A stretch of DNA of 35,086 nucleotides from Prolixibacteraceae bacterium (GTDB lineage: Bacteria > Bacteroidota > Bacteroidia > Bacteroidales > Prolixibacteraceae). The position numbers and the translations under genes are program-made. The notes below the pieces were generated by a model that saw only the letters and a program-made list of their open reading frames with translations, made no database searches and was not told the DNA's origin. The first letter of the stretch is position 1. Each line of letters starts with the position of its first letter. The stretch is taken from contig JAENXA010000003.1 of assembly GCA_016649735.1 (NCBI GenBank), positions 1 through 35,086 on the forward strand, read 5' to 3'. This document shows positions 26,030 through 34,767 of this stretch, piece after piece.

Positions 26030-27466
26030 TTAAAATTCCGCATTTTTAGGTGTTCTCGGAAAAGGAATTACATCACGAATATTGCCCATGCCTGTCATAA
26101 ACATAACAAGACGTTCGAATCCCAAACCAAAGCCTGAATGAGGTACTGAACCAAAACGACGTGTATCCATGTACCACCACATACTTTTTGCAGGGACTCC
26201 AATTTCTGTCATTCGTTTCAATAACTTATCATAATCGGCTTCTCTTTCTGAACCACCGATGATTTCACCAATCTGTGGGAATAATACATCCATAGCAGCA
26301 ACAGTCTTATTGTCAGAATTCATTTTCATATAAAAAGCCTTGATATCTTTAGGATAATCAATAAGAATTACCGGTTTCCCAAAATGCTTCTCCACCAAAT
26401 AACGTTCATGTTCACTTTGCAAATCAACACCCCACTCTACAGGATAATGAAATTTTCCTTTTTTATTTTGTTTGGAATTCTTAAGAATATCTATAGCTTC
26501 AGTATAGGTACAGCGAACAAATTTATCATTGAGAACAAATTTTAATTTTTCCATAAGATCCATGGATCGTTCAGCCTGAGGTTTGTTTTTTTCTTCCTGG
26601 TGAAGCCTTTTTGTTAAAAATTCAAGATCATCAATACAATTATCAAGAGCATATTTAATAAGATATTTAAGAAAATCTTCTGCCAGATCCATATTGTCTT
26701 TCAGATTATAGAAAGCCATTTCCGGTTCAATCATCCAGAATTCTGAAAGATGGCGTGTGGTATTTGAATTTTCCGCTCTGAATGTAGGTCCAAATGTATA
26801 TATCTCGCCTAAAGCCGTTGCACCAAGTTCTCCTTCCAGCTGACCGGATACGGTGAGATTGGTAGAACCTCCGAAAAAATCCTGAGAAAAATCTACCTTA
26901 CCTTCTTCTGTCATTGGAGGATTATTTGCAGGCAATGTAGTTACTCTAAACATCTGCCCTGCTCCTTCAGCATCAGAGGCAGTAATAAGAGGAGTATTTA
27001 AATAATAAAAGCCTTTAAAGTTAAAATAATTATGTATAGCAAAAGCCATTGCATGACGAACACGAAATACTGCACTGAATGTTCCCGTTCGGAAACGCAA
27101 ATGAGCATTTTCACGCAAAAATTCAAGTGTATGTCTTTTGGGCTGTATTGGATATTTATCAGGATCGGCTTTACCGTAAATGGTAATCTCTGTGGCATTT
27201 AATTCTACAGACTGTTCTGTCCCCTTTGATTTTACAAGTTCTCCTGTAACAGCCAGAGATGCTCCACTATTAATATCTTTTAAAAAATCTTCTTTAAAAT
27301 TTTCGATTTCTGCTACTACCTGCAGATTAAGGATTGTCGAACCATCGTTCAATGCAATAAACTGAACATTTTTACTTCCTCTTTTTGTACGTACCCATCC
27401 TTTTACCAGAATCTTTTCTCCGACCTGTCCAGCCTTCAAAACTTCTTTTATTTTTTTTCTTTCCAT
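26030..27466 (-). CDS. asnS: Asparaginyl-tRNA synthetase
   Basis: AsnS charges tRNA-Asn. It is a class IIb synthetase of 478 residues: an N-terminal OB-fold anticodon domain ([22 protein letters not shown]), motif 2 around [19 protein letters not shown] and motif 3 [15 protein letters not shown]. The segment [10 protein letters not shown] and the overall length separate it from AspS. An insertion in the middle (about 270-330), seen in Bacteroidetes AsnS, is present. It precedes rpoN on the same strand with a 120-base gap. Confidence 0.95.
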   Translation of the reverse strand: MERKKIKEVLKAGQVGEKILVKGWVRTKRGSKNVQFIALNDGSTILNLQVVAEIENFKEDFLKDINSGASLAVTGELVKSKGTEQSVELNATEITIYGKADPDKYPIQPKRHTLEFLRENAHLRFRTGTFSAVFRVRHAMAFAIHNYFNFKGFYYLNTPLITASDAEGAGQMFRVTTLPANNPPMTEEGKVDFSQDFFGGSTNLTVSGQLEGELGATALGEIYTFGPTFRAENSNTTRHLSEFWMIEPEMAFYNLKDNMDLAEDFLKYLIKYALDNCIDDLEFLTKRLHQEEKNKPQAERSMDLMEKLKFVLNDKFVRCTYTEAIDILKNSKQNKKGKFHYPVEWGVDLQSEHERYLVEKHFGKPVILIDYPKDIKAFYMKMNSDNKTVAAMDVLFPQIGEIIGGSEREADYDKLLKRMTEIGVPAKSMWWYMDTRRFGSVPHSGFGLGFERLVMFMTGMGNIRDVIPFPRTPKNAEF

Positions 27467-27516
27467 TTTTTGCTGACGATTTTTTTAAATTTTATTCCTT
27501 TTTACTATAGATTCAA

Positions 27517-27550
27517 CAAAATTACATTTTTCAATTGAAAAACAGACAAA
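27517..27550 (-). promoter_or_regulatory. Candidate asnS promoter
   Basis: On the minus strand TTTG (27550-27547), a 22-base spacer and an exact -7 element TAATTTTG (27524-27517) lie about 50 bases before the asnS ATG. The spacer is one base longer than the usual range. Confidence 0.4.
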
Positions 27551-27744
27551 GAGTACTAAAATCATTCTTTTTTTTAAAAAAACAACAGAGGATTATCAAT
27601 AACCACCAAATGGAAATTTTTTTAACCCGAATTTAGAAAAAGGACAGCAAGTCTTTATTTATAAAGACAAAAAAAACTAAAAGTACATAACTATAATTAA
27701 TTTGGATTTACAGAGAATGTCATGTCTTTTTCATGACGACACAT

Positions 27745-28394
27745 TTATTGCAATACCTTTTTCTTTACATTATACCCTTCAATTATTATTTCGGATGGAT
27801 GTGAATGTAAATCCTGCAAAGATACATCAATGGTTATTGTTTTACTTTCTCCCGGAAGCATGGAAAAATAATTATCGCTGTAAAATACGGGACTAATAAT
27901 TTCCCCTGTTTTACTATCTGTCAGCATAAGACGAGTAAAGAATGCCAGTGAATAAGTTTTATTACATAGTCTAACAGTATAATACCGGCGATTACCTTCA
28001 TCTTTGGAAGTTATCTGACTGTTCAAATCGCTCGTTTTAAGCTGGCTTAAACTTTCAATCAGCCCTGCAACGGTCCTCCTACTGTCCATGGTCCCTTGTA
28101 TAGGTCAGTCGAACGCCAGTAAAATGTACTCGCAACAATACTGTCTTTTTGATTATAAACTTCAAGTTTGATGAAATGTACAGGGGTCAAATGATTCTCA
28201 GGAAATGTTATTTTCATTATATCATTTGCCACCCCGTCTTCGGGAAGATTCACTTTAACCTTTTTGTCCATTAATGTTTCCATATCCATATTAATCAAGC
28301 GAAACCTGACTTTTATGTTTTTTATTTCACGGAAAAGATCATTATAAACACTTACCGTATTCTTATTAAATACTCCCCTAACATTAATGATATA
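27745..28394 (-). pseudogene. Remnant of a GH2 glycosidase (beta-mannosidase / exo-beta-glucosaminidase type), C-terminal part only
   Basis: Translating from just after the nagA stop codon gives a continuous segment without a proper start (VRGVFNKNTVSVYNDL ... STFYWRSTDLYKGPW). It ends in a premature stop at 28059. The next reading frame continues the same protein from about 28062 (LIESLSQLKTSDLNS ... SPVFYSDNYFSMLPGESK ... EGYNVKKKVLQ). Joined, the roughly 216 residues match the C-terminal Ig-like domains of GH2 enzymes, where FYWRSTD, FYSDN-F and LLPGE-K are recurring motifs. The shift fits loss of one base at about 28063-28064. The catalytic barrel and N-terminal domains are absent from this window. 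No start codon or promoter of its own is evident. Confidence 0.75.
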
Positions 28395-29603
28395 TTATTG
28401 CCTGTTTATATCACTTCCATTTATAGTACTCCATACTTCCCTACCTTTAATTATAGTAGCCTTAATATTTATCCGTTCGTCAAAAATTACAATATCCGCA
28501 TCCTTCCCCTCCGTTATAGTTCCCTTTTGTTGTAAAAACCCACTTATACCTGCCGGCGTGGATGTCATCATCTGAACGGCATCCGCCAAAGGAACACCTG
28601 CCATTTCCACCATATTTCTGACCAATAAATCGGCGGTAGCCACACTTGATGCAAAGACACTCCGGTCGGGAAGTTTGGCAACACCGTCCTCTATAATTAC
28701 TTTTAGCCCGTGCTTCAAACTTCCCACAATACTTTCACCCGGTCCCATGCCTGCTCCTCGCATGGAATCTGTGATTAATGCAACACGGGAAGGCCCTTTT
28801 ATTTTATAAGCCAATTTAAGGAGACATGGCGGAAGATGAGAACCATCGGCAATAATTTCTACTGTAAGCTGGTCAAGAAGAAAGGCACTTTCAATTACTC
28901 CTCCGTAACGATAACAATTTTTGCGGGTAATCCCTGACATCGCATTATAAAGATGGGTAACATGTGTATAACCGTTCTCCAGTGCCAAAACTACTTCATC
29001 ATAGGTGGCATCGGAATGAGCTATGGAGGGGAGAATTCCTCTCGATGACACATAACGACCAAATTCCAGAGCACCATCCAGCTCAGGGGCAGCACTCCAG
29101 CGAATAATATCATCGGTCTGATCCAGAATTTTTTTATATTCTTCCCTTTTAGGATTTATGATATATTTTTGATCCTGTGCTCCTTTACGTTTCATAGAAA
29201 AATAAGGGCCTTCAAGATGAATTCCTAAAAATTGTGCCCCTGTGATATTTTTTTGTTTTGCTTCCCTGTAGTTATCAAAAAGAGTTAGAAGTTCCTCATA
29301 AGAGGTTGCCGAAGCCGTAGGAACAACAGAAGTAACTCCATGGACAGCCTGCATCCGTGATGCCCCCAACATGGCTTCAGCCGTGCCGTCAAGATAATCA
29401 TATCCGCCTGCCCCATGTGTATGGATATCAATAAATCCTGGAGAGACATAAAAATTATGAGCATTAATCCTAACAGCATTTTTTACTTCAGCATTGCCTT
29501 CCCTTACTTGTTTTATTTTACCGTCTTCAATGAGGATACTCCCTTTTTCAATTATTCTGTAAGGAGTAATTATTTTACCGTTATAAATTTCAGTCCTTTC
29601 CAT
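28395..29603 (-). CDS. nagA: N-acetylglucosamine-6-phosphate deacetylase
   Basis: NagA removes acetate from GlcNAc-6-phosphate in amino-sugar catabolism and cell-wall recycling. The amidohydrolase metal site is complete: HTH at residues 61-63, Glu131 in HLEGPYF, His196 in IAHSDAT, His217 in THVTHLYNAM and catalytic Asp279 in ALITDSM. The length, 402 residues, is normal. The reading frame ends directly against a decayed GH2 gene that would have been transcribed after it, which suggests a former hexosamine-polymer utilisation operon. nagB and a sugar transporter are not visible nearby. Confidence 0.94.
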   Translation of the reverse strand: MERTEIYNGKIITPYRIIEKGSILIEDGKIKQVREGNAEVKNAVRINAHNFYVSPGFIDIHTHGAGGYDYLDGTAEAMLGASRMQAVHGVTSVVPTASATSYEELLTLFDNYREAKQKNITGAQFLGIHLEGPYFSMKRKGAQDQKYIINPKREEYKKILDQTDDIIRWSAAPELDGALEFGRYVSSRGILPSIAHSDATYDEVVLALENGYTHVTHLYNAMSGITRKNCYRYGGVIESAFLLDQLTVEIIADGSHLPPCLLKLAYKIKGPSRVALITDSMRGAGMGPGESIVGSLKHGLKVIIEDGVAKLPDRSVFASSVATADLLVRNMVEMAGVPLADAVQMMTSTPAGISGFLQQKGTITEGKDADIVIFDERINIKATIIKGREVWSTINGSDINRQ

Positions 29604-29949
29604 TTTTATGTTTTTATAATAACACGAATATAACTTTTGTCTCCGTGAATTCCAAACTGTAAAAACAAAATTTGCAATTATTAATAGCCATAGGCTACCG
29701 GTTTTTTCTGTTTTAAAATTTAAAGCTCTAAAAACATTATTCTATATGCCTTTATAGACAATAAAGAGAAAAAAAGAAAAGAACATATCGTTAAAAGACA
29801 GAAATAAAAAATAATTAGTTAATTTTCACGCTTCAAGATTCGAAGATTTTGTTTAATCCGACACTTAGGGATTCTAACAAACCCTTAATAAAAATCCAGC
29901 TATTTTTTAATAATAGCTAAATTATTCAAAATTAAATCAGCTTTAAATT
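29604..29949. other. 346-base divergent intergenic region between nagA and the HAD gene
   Basis: AT-rich and without a supportable gene. It holds the nagA promoter near its left end, a short hairpin TAGCC-ATA-GGCTA (29685-29697) and a 7-bp stem AGCTATT/AATAGCT (29898-29918) about 30 bases before the HAD start codon. No good promoter for the HAD gene was found. Confidence 0.5.
29625..29656 (-). promoter_or_regulatory. Candidate nagA promoter
   Basis: On the minus strand TTTG (29656-29653), exactly 20 bases, then TATATTCG (29632-29625) matches the Bacteroidetes consensus with one mismatch. The predicted start leaves a leader of roughly 15 bases before the nagA ATG. Confidence 0.55.
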
Positions 29950-30690
29950 ATGGCTTTAAAGAATATAAAAACAATTGCGTTTGATGCAGATGATACACTT
30001 TGGGAAAATGAAATTCTGTTTAGAAATGCTGAAAAAAATTATTGCAGTGTTTTGTCAGAGTTTCAGTCTAAAGAAAAAATACTCAGTTCTCTGTTACTTA
30101 CGGAATTAGGGAATATGGAAATATACGGCTATGGAATTAAAGCTTTCGTTTTATCCATGATTGAAAACGCATTTATAATTTCAGATAAAAAAATAACCGC
30201 ATCACAGACCAGTCTTATTATTGATATAGGGAAAAAGATGCTGAAAAATAAAGTAATTCTTATGGACGGAGTAAAGGAGACTCTCAGCGCTCTATATGGA
30301 CAATTTAATTTGATTTTAGCTACAAAAGGAGACCTTCTTGATCAGGAAAGAAAATTAAAGGAATCCGGATTGTTAAACTTTTTTTCTCATGTTGAAATTA
30401 TGACCGAAAAACACGAAGAAAATTTCAAAAGATTACTTAATGATACAGAAACCCACGCCGATAATTTTCTAATGGTTGGTAATTCAGTAAAATCAGACAT
30501 TCTTCCTGTTCTTAATTTAGGAGGACATGCTGCCTATATTCCATATAAAAACACATGGGCTCTTGAATACAGCGATTCTTCTAAAATCGAAAATGACCGA
30601 TTTTTCCAACTGAAAAATATGAGAGAAATCCCGACTTTGTTTTCCGGTTCTGGAAAACAAAATAAAAGATATACCCGTAACGTTAAATAA
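29950..30690 (+). CDS. HAD-superfamily hydrolase
   Basis: The 246-residue cytosolic phosphatase-like protein has HAD motif I FDADDTLW (nucleophile Asp12, acid/base Asp14), motif II LATKG (Thr125), motif III Lys154 in TEKHEENF and motif IV GNSVKSDI (Asp183). All catalytic positions are present. The helical cap after motif I (about residues 20-105) resembles the YjjG/phosphoglycolate phosphatase branch. The substrate cannot be told from sequence. It is followed immediately by a strong terminator that includes its stop codon. Confidence 0.88.
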   Translation: MALKNIKTIAFDADDTLWENEILFRNAEKNYCSVLSEFQSKEKILSSLLLTELGNMEIYGYGIKAFVLSMIENAFIISDKKITASQTSLIIDIGKKMLKNKVILMDGVKETLSALYGQFNLILATKGDLLDQERKLKESGLLNFFSHVEIMTEKHEENFKRLLNDTETHADNFLMVGNSVKSDILPVLNLGGHAAYIPYKNTWALEYSDSSKIENDRFFQLKNMREIPTLFSGSGKQNKRYTRNVK

Positions 30691-30718
30691 GGTACGGATA
30701 AAAACATCCGTACCTTAT
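30687..30718. terminator. Bidirectional terminator between the HAD gene and trpS
   Basis: A 13-bp perfect stem: ATAAGGTACGGAT (30687-30699) with ATCCGTACCTTAT (30706-30718), loop AAAAAC. The HAD stop codon TAA lies inside the first arm, and the trpS stop is only 4 bases past the second. T-rich sequence follows on the plus strand (TATTTTAAT). Confidence 0.9.
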
Positions 30719-30721
30719 ATT

Positions 30722-31726
30722 TTAATAGAATCGTTTAAAACCAATAATTTTTTTAACTTCATCAAGAGTTTTTGAGGCTGATTCCCGTCCTTTTTCGGCA
30801 CCTATTTTAGTTACTCTGCCAAGATAATTATCATCTGCAAGGTATTCGTTTATACGGGCACGTATTGGTTTGGTTACATCTATAATATCTTCGGCAAGTT
30901 GTTTCTTAAGATCCCCGTAACGAATTTCACATTTTGCATATGATTCTTCAAATTGTTTAATAACCTCAGGATCAGAAACAAGTTTCATAAGAGAAAAAAG
31001 GTTTTTTACTGTTTCCGGCATTTCCGAATTCATCTTAGATGGTCCTGAATCTGTAACTGCATGCATTACTTTTTTACGAATTTCTTTTGGCTCGTCAAAA
31101 AGATTAATAGCATTTCCCTCTGATTTACCCATTTTCCCGCTTCCATCAAGGCCCGGAACTTTTAGCGGCTCACCTCCATCAAACGTAAAATCCTGTGGTT
31201 CAACAAATTCATCTACTCCATAAATATTATTAAAACGACGTGCATATTTACGCGCCATTTCAAGATTCTGTTCCTGATCTTTTCCTACAGGCACATATTT
31301 AGCTTTGTGTATTATAATATCTGATGCCATTAAAACAGGATATGTAAGAAGTCCTGCATTTACATTATTGGGTTGTTTACGTGCTTTATCTTTAAATGTA
31401 GTTGTTCTTTCCAATTCACCCAGATATGCATTCATATTTAAATAAATAGCCATTTCCAATACTTCGGGAACATCGCTTTGTATATATATGGTTGCTTTTT
31501 CAGGATCAATACCACATGCAAGATATTCAGCAAGTACCTGTTTTACCCGCGCATGAAGATTTTCGGGTTTTGGATGTGTGGTCAATGAATGTACATCCGC
31601 GATAAAAAAGAAACAATTGTAATCTTCCTGCATTGACAAAAAGTTTCGGATTGCCCCGTAATAATTTCCCAGGTGTAAATTTCCGGTCGGTCGTATACCG
31701 CTCAATACTATATCTTTCTTTTTCAT
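30722..31726 (-). CDS. trpS: Tryptophanyl-tRNA synthetase
   Basis: TrpS charges tRNA-Trp. It is a class Ic synthetase of 334 residues with the HIGH-like signature TGNLHLGNYYGA (residues 14-25) and the KMSKS-like loop GKMGKSEGNAI. LLTYPVLMASDI and the VGKDQEQNLEMAR segment are standard. It is not linked to the trp operon 24 kb away and shows no Trp-codon leader, so control in common is not evident. It converges with the HAD gene. Confidence 0.96.
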   Translation of the reverse strand: MKKKDIVLSGIRPTGNLHLGNYYGAIRNFLSMQEDYNCFFFIADVHSLTTHPKPENLHARVKQVLAEYLACGIDPEKATIYIQSDVPEVLEMAIYLNMNAYLGELERTTTFKDKARKQPNNVNAGLLTYPVLMASDIIIHKAKYVPVGKDQEQNLEMARKYARRFNNIYGVDEFVEPQDFTFDGGEPLKVPGLDGSGKMGKSEGNAINLFDEPKEIRKKVMHAVTDSGPSKMNSEMPETVKNLFSLMKLVSDPEVIKQFEESYAKCEIRYGDLKKQLAEDIIDVTKPIRARINEYLADDNYLGRVTKIGAEKGRESASKTLDEVKKIIGFKRFY

Positions 31727-31743
31727 CTTTTTTTAATTTTTAA

Positions 31744-31773
31744 CAAAAATAATGCGTTTACTCTAAACACAAA
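31744..31773 (-). promoter_or_regulatory. trpS promoter
   Basis: On the minus strand TTTG (31773-31770), 18 bases, then an exact -7 element TATTTTTG (31751-31744). The predicted start is about ten bases before the trpS ATG, a very short leader. Confidence 0.5.
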
Positions 31774-31777
31774 AATT

Positions 31778-31812
31778 TATCACCTAAATTTCCTAAGGAA
31801 ATTTAGGTGATA
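31778..31812. repeat. 16-bp perfect inverted repeat between trpS and rbfA
   Basis: TATCACCTAAATTTCC (31778-31793), loop TAA, GGAAATTTAGGTGATA (31797-31812). On the minus strand it is followed by ATTTTTG, giving a terminator look, but both flanking genes point away from it and the trpS promoter seems to lie downstream of it. It may be an operator, or the end of an unannotated transcript. Confidence 0.75.
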
Positions 31813-31862
31813 CCATTAACTCTTTTACTTTAATTCTTTAATCTTTTATTTGTCGATTGTTG

Positions 31863-31895
31863 TTTATAGTCTGTCATTTTTAATACTTATCTTTG
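31863..31895 (+). promoter_or_regulatory. Candidate rbfA promoter
   Basis: TATCTTTG (31888-31895) is an exact -7 element; the -33 position has TTTA (31863-31866) with a 21-base spacer, one base off TTTG. The start would leave a leader of about 25 bases before the rbfA ATG at 31924. Confidence 0.45.
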
Positions 31896-31923
31896 TTTCG
31901 GTAATTAATAATACTAAAAAAAC

Positions 31924-32262
31924 ATGGATTCAACACGTCAACAAAAAATAAACAGGCTTTTACAAAAAGAATTAGCCACAATTTTTCAGCAGGAGAGCAA
32001 AAAGCTATTCGGAGGCAAACTTATTAGTGTTACAATGGTACGTATTACTCCCGACTTATCATTAGCGCGCATACATCTGAGTATTTTCCCTTCTGAGCAC
32101 AACAATGAAATTGTTAAAGAAATCCAGGAAATAAGTCCTAAAATCAGAGGAATACTTGGCCGCCGTATAGGAAAACAGGTTAGAATCACCCCGGAGTTAC
32201 AATTTTTTATTGATGATAGTCTGGATTATATTAAACACATTGACGAACTTTTAAAATCATAA
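31924..32262 (+). CDS. rbfA: 30S ribosome-binding factor RbfA
   Basis: RbfA helps mature the 5' end of 16S rRNA and binds the 30S subunit. The 112-residue single KH-like domain begins with the typical helix TRQQKINRLLQKELATIF, continues through ISVTMVRITPDLSLARIHLSI and ends with the family segment TPELQFFIDDSLDY. The length is normal. The downstream methyltransferase ATG is 2 bases after its stop, so rbfA heads a three-gene transcript with the methyltransferase and the permease. Confidence 0.94.
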   Translation: MDSTRQQKINRLLQKELATIFQQESKKLFGGKLISVTMVRITPDLSLARIHLSIFPSEHNNEIVKEIQEISPKIRGILGRRIGKQVRITPELQFFIDDSLDYIKHIDELLKS

Positions 32263-32264
32263 TA

Positions 32265-33062
32265 ATGCAGTACGATCCGATTAAAACATTTCTTGGAAAG
32301 ATATTCGGGTCTCAACCTGTTTTTCGAAAAATTTTCTATAGGTTGCTGGATATTCTTTTTCTGCGTGCCTGGTATATCAGACACGAATTAAAACAGTTAC
32401 CTAATAACCACAATTATTCAATTCTGGACGCCGGATCCGGATTCGGACAATATACATACAGAATGAAACATATGTTTCCATCTTCACAAATTCTTGCAAT
32501 AGATCTTAAAGAAGAACAGATGGAAGACTGTCGTCAGTTTTTTAATAAGGCAGGATTACAAAAAGGAGTTTCTTTTATGAAGGCTGACCTTACAAAATTT
32601 ATAAAACCTGATTCTTTTGATCTTGTCCTCTCTGTTGATGTAATGGAACATATTACTGAAGATGAAAAGGTATTCAGTAATTTTTATAAGTCTCTTAAAA
32701 AAAACGGAGCATTGATAATCTCCACCCCCTCTGACCAGGGAGGTTCTGACACTAATCACGGAGAAAATTTCATAAGTGAGCATGTAAGAAACGGATATAG
32801 TATTTATGATATAAAAGAGAAATTAAAAGCAGCAGGATTCACAAATATTTTAGCACAATATTCTTATGGGAAACCGGGAAATATTTCATGGATGCTATCT
32901 ATAAAATATCCTATTATTATGCTGGGGAAAAGTAAATTGTTTTTCATTTTTCTGCCTTTTTATTATCTGCTGATTATTATTTTTTGTCTGACACTAAATT
33001 TTATTGATTTAAAAAGTACTCTTTCGCGGGGTACCGGTCTGATTGTTAAAGCTATAAAATAA
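32265..33062 (+). CDS. Class I SAM-dependent methyltransferase with a C-terminal membrane segment
   Basis: The Rossmann methyltransferase domain has motif I ILDAGSGFGQYT (residues 53-64), an acidic residue at the end of strand 2 (AIDLKEEQMEDC) and motif IV LVLSVDVMEHI. The 265-residue protein ends with a strongly hydrophobic stretch around 213-240 (FIFLPFYYLLIIIFCL), so it is probably tethered to the inner membrane. A lipid or envelope-linked substrate is possible but inferred only from this. It is packed between rbfA and the permease gene with almost no spacing. Confidence 0.85.
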   Translation: MQYDPIKTFLGKIFGSQPVFRKIFYRLLDILFLRAWYIRHELKQLPNNHNYSILDAGSGFGQYTYRMKHMFPSSQILAIDLKEEQMEDCRQFFNKAGLQKGVSFMKADLTKFIKPDSFDLVLSVDVMEHITEDEKVFSNFYKSLKKNGALIISTPSDQGGSDTNHGENFISEHVRNGYSIYDIKEKLKAAGFTNILAQYSYGKPGNISWMLSIKYPIIMLGKSKLFFIFLPFYYLLIIIFCLTLNFIDLKSTLSRGTGLIVKAIK

Positions 33063-34274
33063 TTGAAATTATCGTTACACATAGCAAGGAGATATCTTTT
33101 CTCTAAAAAGTCAGTTAATATTATTAATATTATTTCGATGATAGCTGCCATGGGTGTTGCTGTAGGTACTATGGCTCTGATTATTGTGCTTTCTGCCTTT
33201 AACGGAATAGATTTCTTTATACGGGATATGCTTTCCAACTTCGATCCGGATCTAAAGATATCTGTAATCGAAGGAAAAAGTTTTTCTCCTGAAGAAATTC
33301 CCCTTGATAAAATTTATCACATGAAAGGGGTAATTTCTCATTCAGAAGTAATTGAGGAAAATGCACTTCTAAGTTATAAAGGAAGTCAGAAATATGTGTC
33401 AGTTAAAGGAGTAGATAATAATTATGCTTCTTTTTCAGGAATAATGCCCCTGATTGTAAGAGGGAATTTTATTATGAGGAAAGATTCTATAAATTATATG
33501 GCGATGGGTATTGGAGTAGCATATGACCTGTCTCTGCGATACGATACAAAAGATCCTGTACAAATCTATTTCCCAAGTAAAAAAACAGGCAACATTCTTT
33601 CTCTTTCTCATTCATTAAACCATAAACAACTTCTTTTGTCAGGAATTTTTTCAGTTCAACAGGATATCGATACTAAATATATTCTGGTACCTTTTTCTTT
33701 TGCTAATTCTTTTTTTGAAATGAATGGGAGAATCAGCTCTGTAGAAATCAAACTTAATCCGGAATATTCTTCGGATAAAATTAAGAAAAATATTCAGAAG
33801 CTTACAGGAACTAATTTCAAAGTACAAAATAGATTCGAACAGCACGCCTTATTTTATAAGGTTATGCGTTCTGAAAAATGGAGCAGCTTTTTAATTCTTT
33901 CTTTTATTCTGACAATTGCATCATTTAGTCTTCTGGGCTCTATTACTATGATTATTATTGATAAAAGAAAAGATACTTTTATTCTAAAAAGTATGGGAGC
34001 CGGACAAAGGTTAATCAGGAATATTTTCCTTTTCGAAGGATGGCTTATCTCAGGAATTGGCACAGTTTCAGGTATTATTCTTGGTATCGCTCTGGTATGG
34101 GCGCAAAAGACTTATGAGCTCCTTAAATTGCCTGCAACAGGCGGATTTGCATTATCTGCCTATCCTGTTAAACTTGAATTTGCAGATGTTTTAATTACTT
34201 TTATTATTGTTCTTGCCATTGGGGGAATAGCCTCATGGCTTGCAGTAACTGCCGTGAAACAAAATAAAAAATAG
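33063..34274 (+). CDS. FtsX/LolE-type ABC transporter permease
   Basis: The 403-residue membrane protein has the LolC/LolE layout: one N-terminal helix (about 20-45, after FIARRYLFS-like LHIARRYLFS), a large periplasmic domain (about 50-265) and three C-terminal helices with the FtsX-domain pattern LLGSITMIIIDKRKDTFILKS-MGA. In Gram-negatives such proteins extract lipoproteins for transfer to the outer membrane. The start is a TTG directly abutting the methyltransferase stop codon, indicating translational coupling. The partner ATPase (LolD-like) is not in this window. Confidence 0.88.
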   Translation: MKLSLHIARRYLFSKKSVNIINIISMIAAMGVAVGTMALIIVLSAFNGIDFFIRDMLSNFDPDLKISVIEGKSFSPEEIPLDKIYHMKGVISHSEVIEENALLSYKGSQKYVSVKGVDNNYASFSGIMPLIVRGNFIMRKDSINYMAMGIGVAYDLSLRYDTKDPVQIYFPSKKTGNILSLSHSLNHKQLLLSGIFSVQQDIDTKYILVPFSFANSFFEMNGRISSVEIKLNPEYSSDKIKKNIQKLTGTNFKVQNRFEQHALFYKVMRSEKWSSFLILSFILTIASFSLLGSITMIIIDKRKDTFILKSMGAGQRLIRNIFLFEGWLISGIGTVSGIILGIALVWAQKTYELLKLPATGGFALSAYPVKLEFADVLITFIIVLAIGGIASWLAVTAVKQNKK

Positions 34275-34285
34275 ACCCACTTTCC

Positions 34286-34692
34286 TTATAAAATTTTAAT
34301 TGCTCCTTTACGGCATGTTTCGGCACATATCTGACAACAAATACATTTAGAGAAATCTATATGTGCTTTTTTATCAATAATTGCGATTGCATGCTGCGGA
34401 CATTCTCTCGCACATAAACCACAACCTACACAAAGATCCTCATTTACTTCCATATGTGAAGATTCTGACCGGGATGAAGAAGGCTTAACTTTTAAAGAGG
34501 TAACCGTACTATTCATTCTGCCATCATCGGGAACTAACGGAGTGTTACATTTAGGACAAAGCATTGAACGGCAGGAAACCCACGCTCATGAGATACCTTA
34601 AATCCACATTCGGGACATACACAGGTACTAATACCCATTCCCTGTCCTCTTCTTCCTATACCTCTTCCTCCGTTATTAAAATTATTTCGCAT
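34286..34692 (-). pseudogene. Zinc-ribbon / 2x[4Fe-4S] ferredoxin gene interrupted by a one-base frameshift
   Basis: From an ATG at 34692 the first frame gives a Gly/Arg-rich start (MRNNFNNGGRGIGRRGQGMG) and half a zinc ribbon (CVCPECGFKVSHERGFP). It then loses the pattern. The next frame supplies the rest from about 34573: CRSMLCPKCNTPLVPDDG, then two ferredoxin clusters, CVGCGLCARECP and CICCQICAETC. The joined version, HERG-FP-CRSM-CPKC, fits the ribbon consensus I recall for this family, so one base appears missing in the CC run at about 34574-34575. An ATG at 34564 could still yield a 92-residue ferredoxin with only half a ribbon. Assembly error is possible. Confidence 0.8.
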
Positions 34693-34767
34693 AACTGATT
34701 TTATTATTTACGAAAGTTAAAACAATTCTTTTAACAAAAGATTACGTTTTAACCATAAAGTACTATT

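Noticed and set aside
26110-26125. GTTCGAATCCC-like tRNA T-loop sequence
   Set aside because: It lies inside asnS, encoding the motif 3 region, and no acceptor or anticodon stem surrounds it.
27651-27668. Perfect 8-bp palindrome GTCTTTAT/ATAAAGAC
   Set aside because: It could end the nagA/GH2 transcript but lacks a T run on either strand; AT-rich palindromes of this size occur by chance. The rest of the 278-base gap shows only the asnS promoter candidate.
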